A stretch of 64,000 nt of DNA from an uncultured Clostridia bacterium (GTDB lineage: Bacteria; Bacillota; Clostridia; Oscillospirales; Ruminococcaceae), in assembly GCA_937906945.1 (NCBI GenBank), contig CALCUE010000045.1:1-64000 (forward strand), read 5' to 3'. Position 1 is the first letter of the stretch. Each line of letters starts with the position of its first letter. Shown here piece by piece: positions 33,515 through 41,332 of the stretch. Under the pieces are notes generated by a model that saw nothing but the letters and a program-made list of their open reading frames with translations, made no database searches and was not told where the DNA came from. The position numbers were made by a program, and so were the translations under genes.

Positions 33515-34203
33515 AAAACTACCGGACAAAAGCGCTTTTTGTGTTGGTGTTGGCGCTGTTTCCGGCGCTTTTGGTGCTTTTTGTCCGTTCCGGAAGCAAA
33601 AATTACGCCCTTCTGAGCTTTTTGATGGTGGTTTTGGCGCTGGTGCCCTTTCTGATGCTTTATGAGATGAAAAAACCGCAGGCCAGGGAATGGGTGCCGC
33701 TGGCGGTCATGGCGGCCATTGCCGCCGTCGGTCGGGGCGCTTTCGCCATGCTGCCCCATTTTAAGCCCGTTTCCGCCATCGTCATCATCACGGCCATGGT
33801 TTTCGGGCCGGAGGCCGGGTTTCTGACCGGCGCCGTTTCGGCGCTGGCGTCGAACCTCTTTTTCGGTCAGGGACCGTGGACGCCGTGGCAGATGTTCGCT
33901 TGGGGACTGATCGGTTTTCTCGGCGGCCTCCTTGCCCGGTACGGACTTTTGAAAAAGAAATGGCAGCTTCTCGTCTTCGGAATGCTGACCGGCTATATCT
34001 ATGGTTGGATCCTCAACATCTGGACCGGTACGGGTTTTACCGGAGAACTCAACTGGGGCAGCTATCTTGGCCTTTGCGCCACGAGCTTTCTCACCGATTC
34101 CATCCACGGCGTTTCCACCGTGGTCTTCCTCTGGCTTTTAAGCGATTCCTGGGGCGCGAAATTGCGCCGGGTCAAATATAAATTCGGCATTTTAGCGGAA
34201 TAA
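33496..34203 (+). CDS. ECF transporter S component, predicted corrinoid specific
   Basis: The 235-residue membrane protein has about six to eight helices and the S-component features GPEAGFLTGAVSALASNLFFGQGPWTPWQM and FLGGLLARYG. Members found with a B12 riboswitch and DUF4430 lipoprotein are predicted cobalamin or precursor transporters (CblT/CbrT-like); I infer the same substrate here from context only. The start is TTG with GAGGGGGAA before it, 19 bases inside the ATPase gene. It closes the operon. Confidence 0.85.
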   Translation: MSKPLLKNYRTKALFVLVLALFPALLVLFVRSGSKNYALLSFLMVVLALVPFLMLYEMKKPQAREWVPLAVMAAIAAVGRGAFAMLPHFKPVSAIVIITAMVFGPEAGFLTGAVSALASNLFFGQGPWTPWQMFAWGLIGFLGGLLARYGLLKKKWQLLVFGMLTGYIYGWILNIWTGTGFTGELNWGSYLGLCATSFLTDSIHGVSTVVFLWLLSDSWGAKLRRVKYKFGILAE

Positions 34204-34238
34204 AAAAACGGGCAGGAAAGTTCCTGCCCGTTTTTTAT
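34203..34238. terminator. Terminator of the corrinoid ECF operon
   Basis: AAAAAAACGGGCAGGAA, short loop, TTCCTGCCCGTTTTTT. It can act for both converging genes. Confidence 0.85.
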
Positions 34239-34279
34239 TGGGTAAAATGGCGTATTTTGTTTACAAAAAGGAATATTTG

Positions 34280-34831
34280 TCAGCTTTTATACTTTAAGGA
34301 AAGAGCTTTTTCAAAAATCGGCGCCAAAAGGACGGCAACGGCAACGGCAAAGACGGCGTTGACGCCGGAGGTGAGGAGCTTGGTGCCGCAGGCGGAAAGA
34401 GCCGCCGCGGCTTCGCTTCCCGCTAAAAGAAGGGTGATAAAGGATTTGGAAAGGGTCAGCAAAAGATAGAGCAGGGAACCGGAGGCGGCGGCCAAAAGAT
34501 GGCGTTTCGGCGTAGGGGCTTTGTCGTTCTGGTTGGCGATGGCGCCGCAGACAAAGGCCATCAGAAAGAAAAAAACGAAGGTAAAAGGGGCGCTGGGCGC
34601 GAAGACCGGATCGGTGAGGTCAAAGAGCATGGAACCGATCCCGGCGGCAAGGCCGCCTTTCATTTTGCCGAACAGAATGCCACCGAGAAGACAGACGGCG
34701 TTGCCGGTTTTCAGCATGGTGGCGCCGGCCGGCGTCGGGATGGGACCGATTTTGAGAAAATAGGTCGAAACGAAGACCAAAGCGGCGAGAACGCCGATTT
34801 CACAAAGATCCCGCACGGAAAACTTTTTCAA
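34280..34831 (-). CDS. ECF transporter S component (PF07155-like), substrate unknown
   Basis: The 183-residue product has five or six helices and the pattern of the ECF-ribofla_trS family: VRDLCEIGVLAALVFVSTYFLKI, GNAVCLLGGILFGKMKGGLAAGIGSMLFDL and FTFVFFFLMAFVCGAIA. It has no ATPase or EcfT beside it on its own strand, so it probably uses shared energising subunits. I start at TTG 34831, since GAAAGGAGGGG is just upstream. The vitamin carried cannot be read from the sequence. Confidence 0.78.
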   Translation of the reverse strand: MKKFSVRDLCEIGVLAALVFVSTYFLKIGPIPTPAGATMLKTGNAVCLLGGILFGKMKGGLAAGIGSMLFDLTDPVFAPSAPFTFVFFFLMAFVCGAIANQNDKAPTPKRHLLAAASGSLLYLLLTLSKSFITLLLAGSEAAAALSACGTKLLTSGVNAVFAVAVAVLLAPIFEKALSLKYKS

Positions 34832-34865
34832 AAAGGTCCCCTCCTTTCCTCGAAATACCGGTTTT

Positions 34866-34894
34866 ATTATAACCGTTTCCCGGGGATTTCGCAA
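34866..34894 (-). promoter_or_regulatory. Promoter of the lone S component gene
   Basis: Minus strand TTGCGA and TATAAT with a 17-bp spacer. The rest of 34895-35090 is purine-rich, non-coding DNA with one imperfect inverted repeat (CGGTTTTTC near 34946 and GGAAAAACCG near 34980). I see no gene or known element in it. Confidence 0.7.
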
Positions 34895-35090
34895 CAAAAG
34901 GGCGATGGGAAAGCGGCGGCGGGGTCTTGGTAAAAACAGCGAAAACGGCGGTTTTTCGAAGCGGAAATTCGGCGGAAAAACCGAAGAAAAACCGAAGGGA
35001 AAACGGATGGGAGCAACAAAGCGAAAATTCTGACGGAAGAATGGGAGGAAAAAGCGGTGGTCTTTGGCGAAAAAGCCGAAAAATTCCGCC

Positions 35091-35119
35091 TTTTCAAAAA
35101 AGCCGTCCTATGGTAAAAT
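35091..35119 (+). promoter_or_regulatory. Weak promoter of the MazG-like gene
   Basis: TTTTCA and TAAAAT with a 17-bp spacer. Confidence 0.4.
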
Positions 35120-35149
35120 AAAAGCGGAAAAATAAGGGAGGGAATCGGT

Positions 35150-35491
35150 ATGAACGAGGAGACCATCAAAAAAGTGTTGCAGTTTCGGGATGAGAGGAAC
35201 TGGCGGCAGTTCCATAACCCCAAAGATCTGGCGCTTTCCCTTTCTCTGGAAGCGTCGGAGCTTCTGGAGGTGTTCCAATGGAGCGGGGACGATCTTTTCT
35301 GCGAGGGAAAGAAGGACAAGATCAAAGAGGAACTGGCCGATGTTCTGATGTACGGAATTTATATGGCGGACGCCTGCGGGTTGGATCTTGACGAGATCGT
35401 GCTTCAAAAGCTTTCCCGCAACGAGGAAAAATATCCGGTGGAAAAGGCTTTCGGCAAAAAAGAGAAATACACGGAGCTTTCCAATTCTTAA
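35150..35491 (+). CDS. MazG-like nucleotide pyrophosphohydrolase
   Basis: The 113-residue all-helical protein has the MazG-like metal site: SLEASELLE (E-x-x-E) near residue 30 and EELADVLMYGIYMAD (E-x-x-D) near 65. Such proteins remove pyrophosphate from non-canonical or excess dNTPs, so a house-cleaning role is likely. AGGGAGGG precedes the ATG. It is monocistronic or read with the ATPase gene 98 bases downstream, which has its own promoter. Confidence 0.88.
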   Translation: MNEETIKKVLQFRDERNWRQFHNPKDLALSLSLEASELLEVFQWSGDDLFCEGKKDKIKEELADVLMYGIYMADACGLDLDEIVLQKLSRNEEKYPVEKAFGKKEKYTELSNS

Positions 35492-35517
35492 ATCTTCGTT
35501 AACTTTTCAAAATTCGT

Positions 35518-35546
35518 TTGCAATATCGAAGGCCCTTTGCTACACT
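35518..35546 (+). promoter_or_regulatory. Promoter of the MsmX/UgpC ATPase gene
   Basis: TTGCAA and TACACT with a 17-bp spacer. Confidence 0.65.
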
Positions 35547-35589
35547 ATATTCATAGAAATTCGCCCTTGGAAGGAGCCGATAAAAGACT

Positions 35590-36747
35590 ATGGCCGATCT
35601 TCGACTGGAAAACGTAAAGAAAATTTTCCCCTGGGACAGTCCCGCTGAAAAGAAAAAGGCGATGGAAGGTTCCGCCAACCTGGAATATACCGAAAAAGGC
35701 GTTGTCGCCGTCAAAAATTTTGACCTCACCGTCGCCGACAAGGAGTTTATCGTTCTGGTCGGACCCTCCGGCTGCGGAAAATCCACCGTTTTGCGGATGA
35801 TCGCCGGTTTGGAAGAACCGACGGAGGGGAAAATCTATATCGGCGGGGAACTTGTCAACGACGTGACGCCGAAGGAGCGGGACATCGCCATGGTGTTCCA
35901 GAACTACGCCCTCTATCCCCACATGACCGTCTATGAAAACATGGCGTTTTCGCTTAAAATGCGGCACACGCCGAAAGCGATCATCGACGAAAAGGTGCGG
36001 GAGGCCGCCGAGATCCTCGGCATCACCGAATATCTGGACCGCAAGCCGAAGGCCCTTTCCGGCGGACAGCGTCAGCGGGTCGCCATCGGTCGGGCCATCG
36101 TTCGGGAACCGAAGGTGTTTTTGATGGACGAACCCCTTTCCAACCTCGACGCGAAGCTTCGGAACCAGATGCGGACGGAGATCATCAAGCTTCGCCGCAA
36201 GGTCAACACCACCTTTATTTACGTCACCCACGACCAGACCGAGGCCATGACCCTCGGCGACCGGATCGTTATTATGCGGGACGGCATCGTTCAGCAGTCC
36301 GGTACGCCGCAGGAGGTTTTTGATAGACCGGCGAACCTTTTTGTGGCCGGGTTCATCGGAACGCCGCAGATGAACTTTTTTAACGCCCGCCTTGTAAAGC
36401 AGGACGGCTATTCCGTTCTGCTGGACGGAAAACTGATCCCCCTTTCCGAGGAACTCAATGAGCGCCTTTCGGAAAAGAACGTGCCGGACAGGGACGTTGT
36501 CGTCGGCATCCGTCCGGAGCACCTGACCCTTTCGGAAAGCGGTCTTTCGGCGGTGGTGGACGTTTCGGAAATGATGGGTTCGAGCTTCCATATCCACGCG
36601 AAAATTGCCGGAACGGAAGCGGTCGCCATTGTTCCCGACGGCGGCGACCACGGGGATTTTGTTCCCGGAAGGGAGCTTCACTTTACCTGCGACGGCAAAC
36701 GGATCCACCTTTTTGACGGCGCTACCGGGGAAAACCTGGTTTGGTGA
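35590..36747 (+). CDS. msmX: MsmX/UgpC-type sugar ABC transporter ATPase
   Basis: The 385-residue product is the shared ATPase of several carbohydrate importers in Gram-positives. Walker A GPSGCGKST is near residue 59, the Q-loop VFQNYALYPHMTV follows, then signature LSGGQRQR, Walker B VFLMDEPLSNLD and the switch histidine in YVTHDQTEAM. The C-terminal MalK-like regulatory OB folds begin near 240 (GTPQMNFFNA, VVGIRPEHL). An insertion of about 20 residues (PWDSPAEKKKAMEGSANLEY) sits between the first strands. No sugar permease is next to it, which fits a multitask ATPase. Confidence 0.92.
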   Translation: MADLRLENVKKIFPWDSPAEKKKAMEGSANLEYTEKGVVAVKNFDLTVADKEFIVLVGPSGCGKSTVLRMIAGLEEPTEGKIYIGGELVNDVTPKERDIAMVFQNYALYPHMTVYENMAFSLKMRHTPKAIIDEKVREAAEILGITEYLDRKPKALSGGQRQRVAIGRAIVREPKVFLMDEPLSNLDAKLRNQMRTEIIKLRRKVNTTFIYVTHDQTEAMTLGDRIVIMRDGIVQQSGTPQEVFDRPANLFVAGFIGTPQMNFFNARLVKQDGYSVLLDGKLIPLSEELNERLSEKNVPDRDVVVGIRPEHLTLSESGLSAVVDVSEMMGSSFHIHAKIAGTEAVAIVPDGGDHGDFVPGRELHFTCDGKRIHLFDGATGENLVW

Positions 36748-36761
36748 AGGAAGGGAAAACA

Positions 36762-37718
36762 TTGCGAAAGAAAATGATTTTTTTGGCGTTAGCGGCGACG
36801 CTTGCCGTCGCTTTGGCGGGATGCTCTTTGGTGAAACCGGAACCGGAAGCCATAGCGCCGGAAGAACCGGTGTTGGAAGAACCGGAAGAATCCACCGACG
36901 TTGTCGGTTTTTATGTCTGTGAAGAGCCCGGTTTCGGCGGCGATTTTACCATTACCCTTTATGAGGGCGGCCGGTTTTGCTACTATGAAGGCGCTTTCAG
37001 CAGTTATATCGGCACCGGGGAATGGACCTTTGACGGAGAGACGGTGACCCTTTCAGAGGGGCTCGATACGTTCCCGAGCAGTACGTTCGCGGAGAGAAGT
37101 CTTGTTTTTACGACGGACGGAGAGAACCTTATTTTTGACAAAGAAAAATCGGCCCGCTTCCTTTATATGGATTTAGAAGACGGCGTAAAATTTCTTCGGA
37201 AATCGGAAGGGGAGGAGAGCACCGTCTGGAGGTTCGACCAGGGACCTTTTATTCAGGACGTAGATTTTAAGGCGCAGGTGATCCGGACCAACGGTTACCA
37301 TGAGGGAGAAAGCTATCCGAAGGTCTTATGGATCACGAGCGCCGAGGAACTGAAGGCTTATTACGAGCAGAACAAAAATAAATACGTTTTCGGCGTCTGG
37401 GGAGACACGGAAGACCCGATGGATGGGTTTGCCGCCGCCGTAAGCGGCTATGACGAAACGTTCTTTGAGGAGAACGATCTGATCCTGGTCGTTTTGGAGG
37501 AAAGCAGCGGTTCCGTTCGCCATGAGGTGACCGCCCTCCGGCTCTATGCCTCGATCCTTGACCGGGTGCCCTATTTCATCGAGCCGGAGATCACAAAGAT
37601 CGTTCCGGAGGTGGGTACCTGCGACATGGCCCAGTGGCATATCATTATCGAGGTCAGCAAGGAATACGGAAGCGAGGTATCCGATCTTCAGACCCCACGT
37701 TTTCGATTGATCGACTGA
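36762..37718 (+). CDS. Lipoprotein of unknown function
   Basis: The 318-residue product has a lipoprotein signal (ALAGC, Cys near residue 21) and an acidic Pro/Glu spacer. The beta-rich first half (GGDFTITLYEGGRFCYYEG, then GTGEWTFDGETVTLSE) looks like a small lipocalin-style or NlpE-like barrel. The second half is a separate alpha/beta domain with no motif I recognise. TTG 36762 has AAGGAAGGG upstream; the ATG at 36774 would shorten the signal. It starts 14 bases after the ATPase gene, so it may share its message. Confidence 0.65.
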   Translation: MRKKMIFLALAATLAVALAGCSLVKPEPEAIAPEEPVLEEPEESTDVVGFYVCEEPGFGGDFTITLYEGGRFCYYEGAFSSYIGTGEWTFDGETVTLSEGLDTFPSSTFAERSLVFTTDGENLIFDKEKSARFLYMDLEDGVKFLRKSEGEESTVWRFDQGPFIQDVDFKAQVIRTNGYHEGESYPKVLWITSAEELKAYYEQNKNKYVFGVWGDTEDPMDGFAAAVSGYDETFFEENDLILVVLEESSGSVRHEVTALRLYASILDRVPYFIEPEITKIVPEVGTCDMAQWHIIIEVSKEYGSEVSDLQTPRFRLID

Positions 37719-37726
37719 AGGGAGAA

Positions 37727-37755
37727 GCCCGGCGTTGCCGGGCTTCCTTTTTTTC
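37727..37755 (+). terminator. Terminator after the lipoprotein gene
   Basis: AAGCCCGGC, loop, GCCGGGCTT, then a T-rich run. Confidence 0.8.
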
Positions 37756-37783
37756 TTGCTTTTAGAGGAAAAAGCGATATAAT
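37756..37783 (+). promoter_or_regulatory. Promoter of the phosphohexomutase gene
   Basis: TTGCTT and TATAAT with a 16-bp spacer. Confidence 0.6.
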
Positions 37784-37816
37784 AGAAAACGGAAAAAGCC
37801 GAAAAGGAGTATTGCC

Positions 37817-39478
37817 ATGACCGAACAGGAAACCTATCTCGCTTGGAAAGCGTTTATCAGGGACGAGGAGCTTTGCGCCGATCTTGCGCAGATCGAGGGA
37901 AACGAAGCGGAGATCTTTGACCGGTTCTATCGGAACCTCAGTTTCGGGACCGCCGGACTTCGGGGCGTTCTCGGCGCCGGAACGAACCGCATGAATATCT
38001 ATACCGTCCGGCAGGCGACGCAGGGTCTTGCCGATTACCTTCTTTCCCAAAAGGAGGCGCCCTCTGTCGCCATCGCCTATGACACCCGCCACAATTCGGA
38101 GCGGTTCGCCAAAGACGCCGCCTGCGTTTTGGTGGCAAGCGGGATCAAGGTCTGGCTTTACGGAGCGCCGGCGCCGACGCCGATGCTTTCCTACGCTGTG
38201 CGGGAACGGTTCTGCGACGCCGGGATCGTTATTACCGCCAGCCACAACCCGGCGAAATATAACGGCTATAAAGTCTATGGCGCCGACGGCTGTCAGATCA
38301 GCCCCGAGGTGGCCGGTGCCATCACCGCCTGTATCGAAAAAGTGGATGTTCTCCAAGGAGCGGAGCTTCGCGATTTTGACGAGTCCGTCGCCGAGAAAAA
38401 AATCATCCTTTTGCCGGACAGCTTCTGGCGGCGTTATTACGCCCGGGTCCTCAAAGAGGGCGTGGACCGTGCCCACCACTATGAAAACGACCTTTCCATC
38501 GTCTATACGCCCTTGAACGGCACCGGCGCCGTTCCGGTCGTCACGACCCTTTCCCTCGGCGGATTCGGCAACGTGGCCGTTGTCCCCGAGCAGGAACGTC
38601 CCGACAGCGCCTTTACCACCTGTCCCTTCCCGAACCCGGAGCTTCGGGAGGCGCTTTCGTTGGCTTTGAAGCAGGCGGAAAAATCCGGCGCTGACCTTGT
38701 GCTGGCGACGGATCCCGACTGCGACCGCATCGGCGTCGCCTCGAAGGAAGCCGACGGTTACCGGCTTTTTACCGGCAACGAGATCGGCGCGCTGCTTTTG
38801 GATTTCATCGCTTCGGCCCGGAAAGAGAACGGCGATTTTCCCGAAAAACCGGTGGCGGTGCGCTCGCTGGTTTCCACAAGACTGGTGGACGCCATCGCCG
38901 CTTATCACGGCGTCGAGATGCGGAAGGTCTATACCGGTTTCCGGTACATCGGCAAAGTCATCGCCGAACTGGAGCGGGCGGAGGAAGCGGAGCGGTTCCT
39001 CTTTGGCTTTGAGGAAAGCTGCGGCTATCTTTCCGGCACCTATGCCCGGGACAAGGACGGCGTGGACGCCGCTCTTCTGGTCTGCGAGCTGGCGAATTTC
39101 TGGAAATTGCGGGGAAAAACGCTGGGAGAGGCATTGGAGTCCCTTCAGGAGCGTTTTGGCTATTACCGGGATTTTCAGGACAATTTCTATTTTGAGGGAG
39201 CGACCGGCGATGAAAGGATGACCGGACTTATGGAAAGCCTTCGGGCGGAAAAACCGGCAAAGATCGCCGGGAAAGCGGTGCTTTCCGTCACCGATCACCT
39301 GCCGGAAAGCAATATGCTGGAATTTTCGCTGGAAGGCGACAGCGGCTTTATCATTCGTCCCTCCGGAACGGAGCCGAAAATCAAGCTTTATTATTCCGTT
39401 AAGGCCGAAAATCGGGAAAAAGCCGAGGTTGAGGGAGAGGCTTTACGCCTTGCCGTGACAAAGCTTCTGGGCCTTTGA
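37817..39478 (+). CDS. Alpha-D-phosphohexomutase (phosphoglucomutase/phosphomannomutase type)
   Basis: The enzyme interconverts hexose 1- and 6-phosphates for glycan synthesis or glycogen use. The 553-residue length fits the PgcA-like group. The four active-site features are in order: phosphoserine loop TASHNPAKYNGYK near residue 140, metal loop DPDCDRIG near 299, sugar loop GFEESCGYL near 398 and phosphate loop RPSGTEPKIK near 514. AAGGAGTA precedes the ATG. It is a single gene with its own promoter. Confidence 0.93.
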   Translation: MTEQETYLAWKAFIRDEELCADLAQIEGNEAEIFDRFYRNLSFGTAGLRGVLGAGTNRMNIYTVRQATQGLADYLLSQKEAPSVAIAYDTRHNSERFAKDAACVLVASGIKVWLYGAPAPTPMLSYAVRERFCDAGIVITASHNPAKYNGYKVYGADGCQISPEVAGAITACIEKVDVLQGAELRDFDESVAEKKIILLPDSFWRRYYARVLKEGVDRAHHYENDLSIVYTPLNGTGAVPVVTTLSLGGFGNVAVVPEQERPDSAFTTCPFPNPELREALSLALKQAEKSGADLVLATDPDCDRIGVASKEADGYRLFTGNEIGALLLDFIASARKENGDFPEKPVAVRSLVSTRLVDAIAAYHGVEMRKVYTGFRYIGKVIAELERAEEAERFLFGFEESCGYLSGTYARDKDGVDAALLVCELANFWKLRGKTLGEALESLQERFGYYRDFQDNFYFEGATGDERMTGLMESLRAEKPAKIAGKAVLSVTDHLPESNMLEFSLEGDSGFIIRPSGTEPKIKLYYSVKAENREKAEVEGEALRLAVTKLLGL

Positions 39479-39518
39479 AAAAATTTTTGAAAAGCGGCGT
39501 TTTTTCGGAAAAAATCAC

Positions 39519-39547
39519 TTGCAATTCTAAAAGGTTTATGATAATAT
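39519..39547 (+). promoter_or_regulatory. Promoter of rpmE
   Basis: TTGCAA and TAATAT with a 17-bp spacer. Confidence 0.6.
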
Positions 39548-39605
39548 ATCAATGTTAGCGCAAAAAGGACTTATTCTATAAGCTCGGAAGAAAGAGGTGA
39601 CAACC

Positions 39606-39806
39606 ATGAAAGAAGGAATTCATCCTAATTACAAACCCGCAAAAATCATTTGTGCTTGCGGCGCTGTCTGGGAGACCGGTTCCACCAAAGAAGATATCCA
39701 CGTAGAGGTTTGCTCCAAATGCCATCCTTTCTACACTGGCCGTCAGAAACTTGTCGATACCGGTGGTCGTGTCGATCGTTTCAAAAAACGTTTTGGCATG
39801 GAATAA
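39606..39806 (+). CDS. rpmE: 50S ribosomal protein L31, zinc-binding form
   Basis: The 66-residue protein bridges the subunits at the central protuberance. It keeps the zinc ligands (CAC...CSKC), so it is the C+ type and not the zinc-free paralogue. The conserved HPFYTGRQKLVDTGGRVDRF stretch is complete. ATG 39606 is preferred over GTG 39597 because AGAGGTG lies seven bases before it. It ends at its own terminator. Confidence 0.97.
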   Translation: MKEGIHPNYKPAKIICACGAVWETGSTKEDIHVEVCSKCHPFYTGRQKLVDTGGRVDRFKKRFGME

Positions 39807-39815
39807 TCAAGAAAA

Positions 39816-39843
39816 CAAAGCCCGGCAAAGCCGGGCTTTTTTC
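39816..39843 (+). terminator. Terminator after rpmE
   Basis: AAAGCCCGGC, AAA loop, GCCGGGCTTTTTT. Confidence 0.85.
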
Positions 39844-39872
39844 CTATGTTTTTTCGGAGAGGAGGCACTTTT

Positions 39873-40496
39873 ATGGCCGAATACCGCACCGTCGCCGGTT
39901 ACGCTTCGGACGAGTTCACCGAGAAAAAATCCCGTTTCATCGGGCATATCGCGCCGGTTTCAACGGAGGAGGAGGCTCTTTCGTTCCTTTCCGAGATCAA
40001 AAGCCGTTATCGGGACGCTACCCATAACGTGTTCGCCTATTCGCTGAGGGAAAACCAGATCAAACGTGCTTCCGACGACGGCGAACCGCAGGGAACCGGC
40101 GGTGTTCCGGTTCTGAACGTCCTCAATGGAGCGGGGCTTGTGGACGTGTGCTGTGTGGTGACACGGTATTTTGGAGGAACGCTTCTTGGGGTCGGTGGCC
40201 TTGTCCGCGCCTATACGGAAGGCGCGAAGATCGCTTTGGAAGCCGCGACGATCCGAACCATGGCGGAAAGCGTCGATCTTCGCCTTGTGACGGACTACGG
40301 ACTTTACGGAAAACTGGAATATTATTTCAATGAGCACGGGATTTTTGTGTTGAGCACGGCCTTTGAAGCCGACGTGACCGTCACGGTGCGCCTTCGGAAA
40401 GAGGAACGGGAAGCGTTTGAGCACGATATGACGGAGCTTTCAAGCGGCACCCTTCACCCGGAGAAAATAGCCGAGGGATGGAATGAAATGGCTTAA
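39873..40496 (+). CDS. YigZ/IMPACT family protein
   Basis: The 207-residue product has the Impact N-terminal domain: KKSRFIGHIAPVSTEEEAL, then ATHNVFAY, SDDGEPQGTGGVPVL and YFGGTLLGVGGLVRAY. A C-terminal DUF1949 ferredoxin-like domain follows (DYGLYGKLEYYFNEH). Eukaryotic IMPACT regulates Gcn2; bacterial YigZ binds nucleic acid in structures, but its role is not established. AGAGGAGGC precedes ATG 39873. comF starts 15 bases later in the same direction. Confidence 0.9.
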   Translation: MAEYRTVAGYASDEFTEKKSRFIGHIAPVSTEEEALSFLSEIKSRYRDATHNVFAYSLRENQIKRASDDGEPQGTGGVPVLNVLNGAGLVDVCCVVTRYFGGTLLGVGGLVRAYTEGAKIALEAATIRTMAESVDLRLVTDYGLYGKLEYYFNEHGIFVLSTAFEADVTVTVRLRKEEREAFEHDMTELSSGTLHPEKIAEGWNEMA

Positions 40497-40511
40497 AAAG
40501 GCGGTGAAAGC

Positions 40512-41162
40512 GTGAACAAAGCGGTACGGTTCTGGGACCGGCTTCGACGGAAAATTCTGACCCTGGCGACGGGACGCTGTGCCTTTTGCCGGATGCCGAC
40601 CCATTCCGGTTCCTGTCTTTGTGACGACTGCCGGAAAAAGCTTTTGCCGCTGGATCTGGAAATTCCCGGACGACCTTACGAAAAGGCGTTTTGCGCCTAT
40701 GTCTATGAGGGCGTCGGTCGGTCGATTTTACTTCGGTACAAATTTTCCGACAACTGGGTCTATTATCTGGATCCGCTTTTCGACGGGATCTATGAAAAAT
40801 ATAAAAAATGCCTTTCCAGTGAAATTTTTGACGCGGTGGTGCCGGTTCCGGCGTATCGGAAGAAAGTGACGCACCTGACGCCGCTGGCGAAACGCTTTGG
40901 CGCCTATACGGACATTCCGTATAAACCGGAATATCTCATTAAAAAGAAGAAAACGGAAAAACAGCATCTTCTTTCAGCGGCCAGACGGCACACGAACCTC
41001 ATCGGCGCGTTTTCGGCTTCCAAAGAAGTGAAAGGCAAACGGATCCTGCTTTTGGATGACATTATGACCACCGGAAGCACCGCCGCCGAATGCAGTGAAA
41101 CGCTTCTCAAAGCCGGCGCCGAAGCGGTGGTCGTTCTGGCGGCGTTTCATACCATGCCGTAG
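40512..41162 (+). CDS. comF: ComF family phosphoribosyltransferase-like protein
   Basis: The 216-residue product has the ComF N-terminal zinc finger (CAFCRMPT...CLCDDCRKK), the linker VYEGVGRSILLRYKF and a type I PRTase fold with the PRPP loop LLLDDIMTTGSTAAE near residue 180. ComF is needed for DNA uptake in competent Gram-positives, and single-strand annealing partners are proposed. Other competence genes are not in the window. The start is GTG with AAAGGCGGTG upstream. Confidence 0.9.
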   Translation: MNKAVRFWDRLRRKILTLATGRCAFCRMPTHSGSCLCDDCRKKLLPLDLEIPGRPYEKAFCAYVYEGVGRSILLRYKFSDNWVYYLDPLFDGIYEKYKKCLSSEIFDAVVPVPAYRKKVTHLTPLAKRFGAYTDIPYKPEYLIKKKKTEKQHLLSAARRHTNLIGAFSASKEVKGKRILLLDDIMTTGSTAAECSETLLKAGAEAVVVLAAFHTMP

Positions 41163-41205
41163 AAAGAACAAAAAAGACGAATTCGGATTTTATCCGGAAA
41201 AAATC

Positions 41206-41233
41206 TTGATTATTCTTTTAAACCTGTTATAAT
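41206..41233 (+). promoter_or_regulatory. Promoter of the glp operon
   Basis: TTGATT and TATAAT with a 16-bp spacer, roughly 100 bases before the first gene. Confidence 0.65.
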
Positions 41234-41256
41234 AAAAACATATATTATGGGCAGAG

Positions 41257-41315
41257 AAAGAGAGCGCAAAGGAGGCTTCGCAAAAATCGAAGACTTTTTG
41301 CCGCACTCTTTTTTT
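41257..41315 (+). promoter_or_regulatory. Leader hairpin/attenuator of the glp operon
   Basis: AAAGAGAG (41257-41264) pairs with CTCTTT (41306-41311). An inner GCAAA/TTTGC pair and a CTTCG/CGAAG tip extend the stem, and a T-run follows. This is a terminator-shaped hairpin in the leader. GlpP-type antiterminators act on such leaders of glycerol genes in Bacillus, so conditional read-through is inferred. Confidence 0.6.
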
Positions 41316-41332
41316 CTGTCGAAGGGGGATTA

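Noticed and set aside
34280..34831. Riboflavin transporter RibU
   Set aside because: The family fits S components in general, but no FMN riboswitch precedes it, so the substrate is left open.
34927..35121. Small basic protein gene before the MazG-like gene
   Set aside because: No ribosome site, it runs over the promoter of the next gene, and the product is a Lys/Arg-rich composition artefact.
41170..41200. Terminator after comF
   Set aside because: The TTCGGAT/ATCCGGAA stem is followed by an A-run, not a T-run, on the plus strand.
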